From the NCBI GenBank assembly GCA_946405675.1, contig CAMJIC010000132.1, forward strand, positions 1 to 6,935: a DNA stretch of 6,935 bases. The letters run 5' to 3'. The position numbers and the translations under genes are program-made. This document shows positions 5,993 through 6,935 of the stretch, in pieces. This stretch comes from an uncultured Clostridia bacterium. Its GTDB lineage: Bacteria; Bacillota; Clostridia; Lachnospirales; Lachnospiraceae. Under the pieces are notes generated by a model. That model had not been told where the DNA came from, searched no databases, and was given only the letters and a program-made list of their open reading frames with translations. Every line of letters starts with the position of its first letter. The stretch's first letter is position 1.

Positions 5993-6020
5993 TTTCACAT
6001 AGAAAAGCTTTTCCGTGAAA
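5993..6020. promoter_or_regulatory. Operator-like nested inverted repeat
   Basis: TTTCAC (5993-5998) pairs with GTGAAA (6015-6020), and between them is the perfect 12-base palindrome GAAAAGCTTTTC (6002-6013). The spacers are uneven (three bases left, one right). The right arm coincides with the -35 hexamer of the promoter proposed for the helicase remnant, a typical place for a repressor site. No cognate regulator is encoded in the window. Confidence 0.4.
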
Positions 6021-6043
6021 AAATGTCCGCTTCAGACTATAAT
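6015..6043 (+). promoter_or_regulatory. Possible promoter of the helicase remnant (leaderless arrangement)
   Basis: GTGAAA (6015-6020, 4 of 6 to TTGACA) lies 17 bases before a perfect TATAAT (6038-6043). Transcription would start around 6050, exactly at an in-frame ATG. The upstream ATG at 6023 lies before the -10 box and has no ribosome site, so if this promoter is used the transcript would be leaderless. Confidence 0.4.
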
Positions 6044-6691
6044 AGGATCATGAATTCATTTTTCACCCGTTCAGCTGCATACCTGCGTGCGCTCCTTCCT
6101 CAAAGACACGCACAGATCCCGCAGGTTCCGGAGGATTGGAAAACGCTTGCTTCTATCCGGAAAACGGCGGCTTCTTTGTTTGCGGAAAAACGGTTCCTCT
6201 CAAGAAGCGACCTGAGCAATCTTCTTCAAGGCAGCCAGGATGCGCTGGCGCATTTTCATACCCTCTCCGAATCAGGGCTTTTGAAAACCTGCTGCAGAAA
6301 ATACGGAATCCGGTATGAGAAAGCCGTTTCTACGTTATCCTTCTTTGACCGCATCTATGCCATCGCCAGGGCAAGAAACCGGCAGTATGTGGAGCAGACC
6401 CTGGAATCGGAGAAAGATTATCTTGACCATATCCTGGATCCCATCGATCCGGCCATCCGGCTGGATGATGATCAGCGGCGCATGGTCATCAATGACGAGG
6501 ACTACTGTCTGGTCATCGCCGGAGCCGGAGCTGGAAAGACCACCGCCGTTGCCGCGAAGGTACGGTACCTGACAGAGCGGATGCACATCTCCCCGGGAGA
6601 GATCCTGGTCATCTCATTTACCAACAAGGCAGTGGCAGAGCTGAAGGAAAGGATCCAGAAGAATCTCGGGCATCATCAAGCGCAACCGTAA
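6023..6691 (+). pseudogene. Truncated superfamily I (UvrD/HelD-like) DNA helicase, N-terminal part only
   Basis: A 222-residue frame whose first 145 or so residues are a helical, charged N-terminal region. The start of an SF1A helicase core follows: the Q-motif-like LDDDQRR (147-153), a full Walker A (AGAGAGKTT, 166-174; Lys172) and motif Ia (ISFTNKAVAELKER, 197-210). The frame then leaves the family at about residue 216 and stops after HHQAQP. Motifs Ib to VI, including the DExQ Walker B and the arginine finger, are absent. Family members normally run to several hundred residues, so this cannot be a working helicase. Translating the next 50 bases in the other two frames gives no continuation, so a deletion or rearrangement near 6670 fits better than a simple frameshift. 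The start is uncertain: 6023 has no ribosome site, while 6050 fits a leaderless start (213 residues). A retained regulatory role for the fragment is possible but unsupported. Confidence 0.75.
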
Positions 6692-6862
6692 AAGCGGCCA
6701 GGTCTAATAGGGATTAGAAAACGTCCGATAAGCCTGCATGGATTAATTTCGTCATCATTTGCTTTCAGAAATGCTTTGCAAATACAAGCAGCGGTGGCGA
6801 AATTTTTTTTATAATCATGCTTACCTTTATGCCCGCTTTTTTCCTGCCGTGTGACGGCCATA
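6692..6862. other. Gene-free stretch after the helicase break
   Basis: I see no credible gene in these bases. Composition turns AT-rich with a run of eight T (about 6802-6809). Minor symmetry is present: ATTTGC and GCAAAT arms around 6757-6783, and a perfect 5-bp hairpin GCCGT (6846-6850) GTG ACGGC (6854-6858). Neither is followed by a U-tract on the plus strand, so no terminator is called. Confidence 0.4.
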
Positions 6863-6916
6863 TGTCGTGCTATAGCTCTTGCCCTCTGCTGGCAAAAGGC
6901 AGAACTATAGGGTACA
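6863..6916. repeat. Imperfect inverted repeat at the right edge
   Basis: TGT (6863-6865) and CTATAG (6870-6875) on the left mirror CTATAG (6905-6910) and ACA (6914-6916) on the right. The inner bases partly continue the symmetry (TCTTGCC against TCTGCC in reverse complement). Within it, TTGCC (6879-6883) and GGCAA (6891-6895) form a perfect stem with a seven-base loop. The layout could be an insertion-sequence end or a hairpin of a transposon subterminal region, but no transposase is visible before the window ends. Confidence 0.35.
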
Positions 6917-6935
6917 TTCTCCGAGAAAGAATAAT

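Noticed and set aside
6668..6720. Simple frameshift as the cause of the helicase truncation
   Set aside because: The other two frames read through to stops within about 50 bases and show no motif Ib-like sequence, so the downstream helicase part is absent rather than out of frame.
6676..6861. A 61-codon minus-strand frame after the helicase
   Set aside because: It has no ribosome site, no recognisable features and an end overlapping the helicase remnant. A 17-codon frame near 6820 preceded by AAAGG is too short to support.

Overview
The window looks like chromosome from a Gram-positive gut-type Clostridia, probably Lachnospiraceae-like. This is an inference from GGAGG-type ribosome sites, the style of the secreted proteins and a glycerophosphodiesterase fused to a membrane domain; no marker gene fixes the taxon. 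No rRNA, tRNA, CRISPR array or intact mobile element is visible.

Layout: (1) 1-217 holds part of an intergenic palindromic repeat, a set of interleaved inverted repeats and a good promoter. (2) 218-745 (+) encodes a small basic secreted protein. (3) A strong bidirectional-looking terminator at 755-779 separates it from three minus-strand genes, read right to left: a secreted 5'-nucleotidase/metallophosphatase (4071-5813), a secreted beta-propeller-like protein (2982-3908) and a membrane-anchored glycerophosphodiester phosphodiesterase (786-2651). (4) 5814-6022 is a divergent intergenic region with another repeat and an operator-like palindrome. (5) 6023-6691 (+) is a superfamily I helicase that stops just after motif Ia and is most likely a broken gene. 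(6) 6692-6935 has no convincing gene and ends in an inverted repeat that might belong to a mobile-element end.

The three minus-strand genes all act at or outside the membrane. Two of them should release phosphate or phospho-metabolites from nucleotides and from glycerophosphodiesters, so a shared role in scavenging nucleotide and lipid-headgroup material is plausible. The gaps between them (162 and 330 bases) are packed with palindromes, so they are not a tight operon.

The most notable signal is non-coding. Each gap examined in detail around these genes carries relatives of one palindromic repeat vocabulary (GTTACAAGTCA / GTGACTTGTAAC, CAGTTACGC, TTCAGAAC/GTTCTGAA), including a perfect 32-base palindrome at 2835-2866 and a 13+9 bp nested hairpin at 3978-4040. 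No new multi-gene system can be demonstrated from the window itself.
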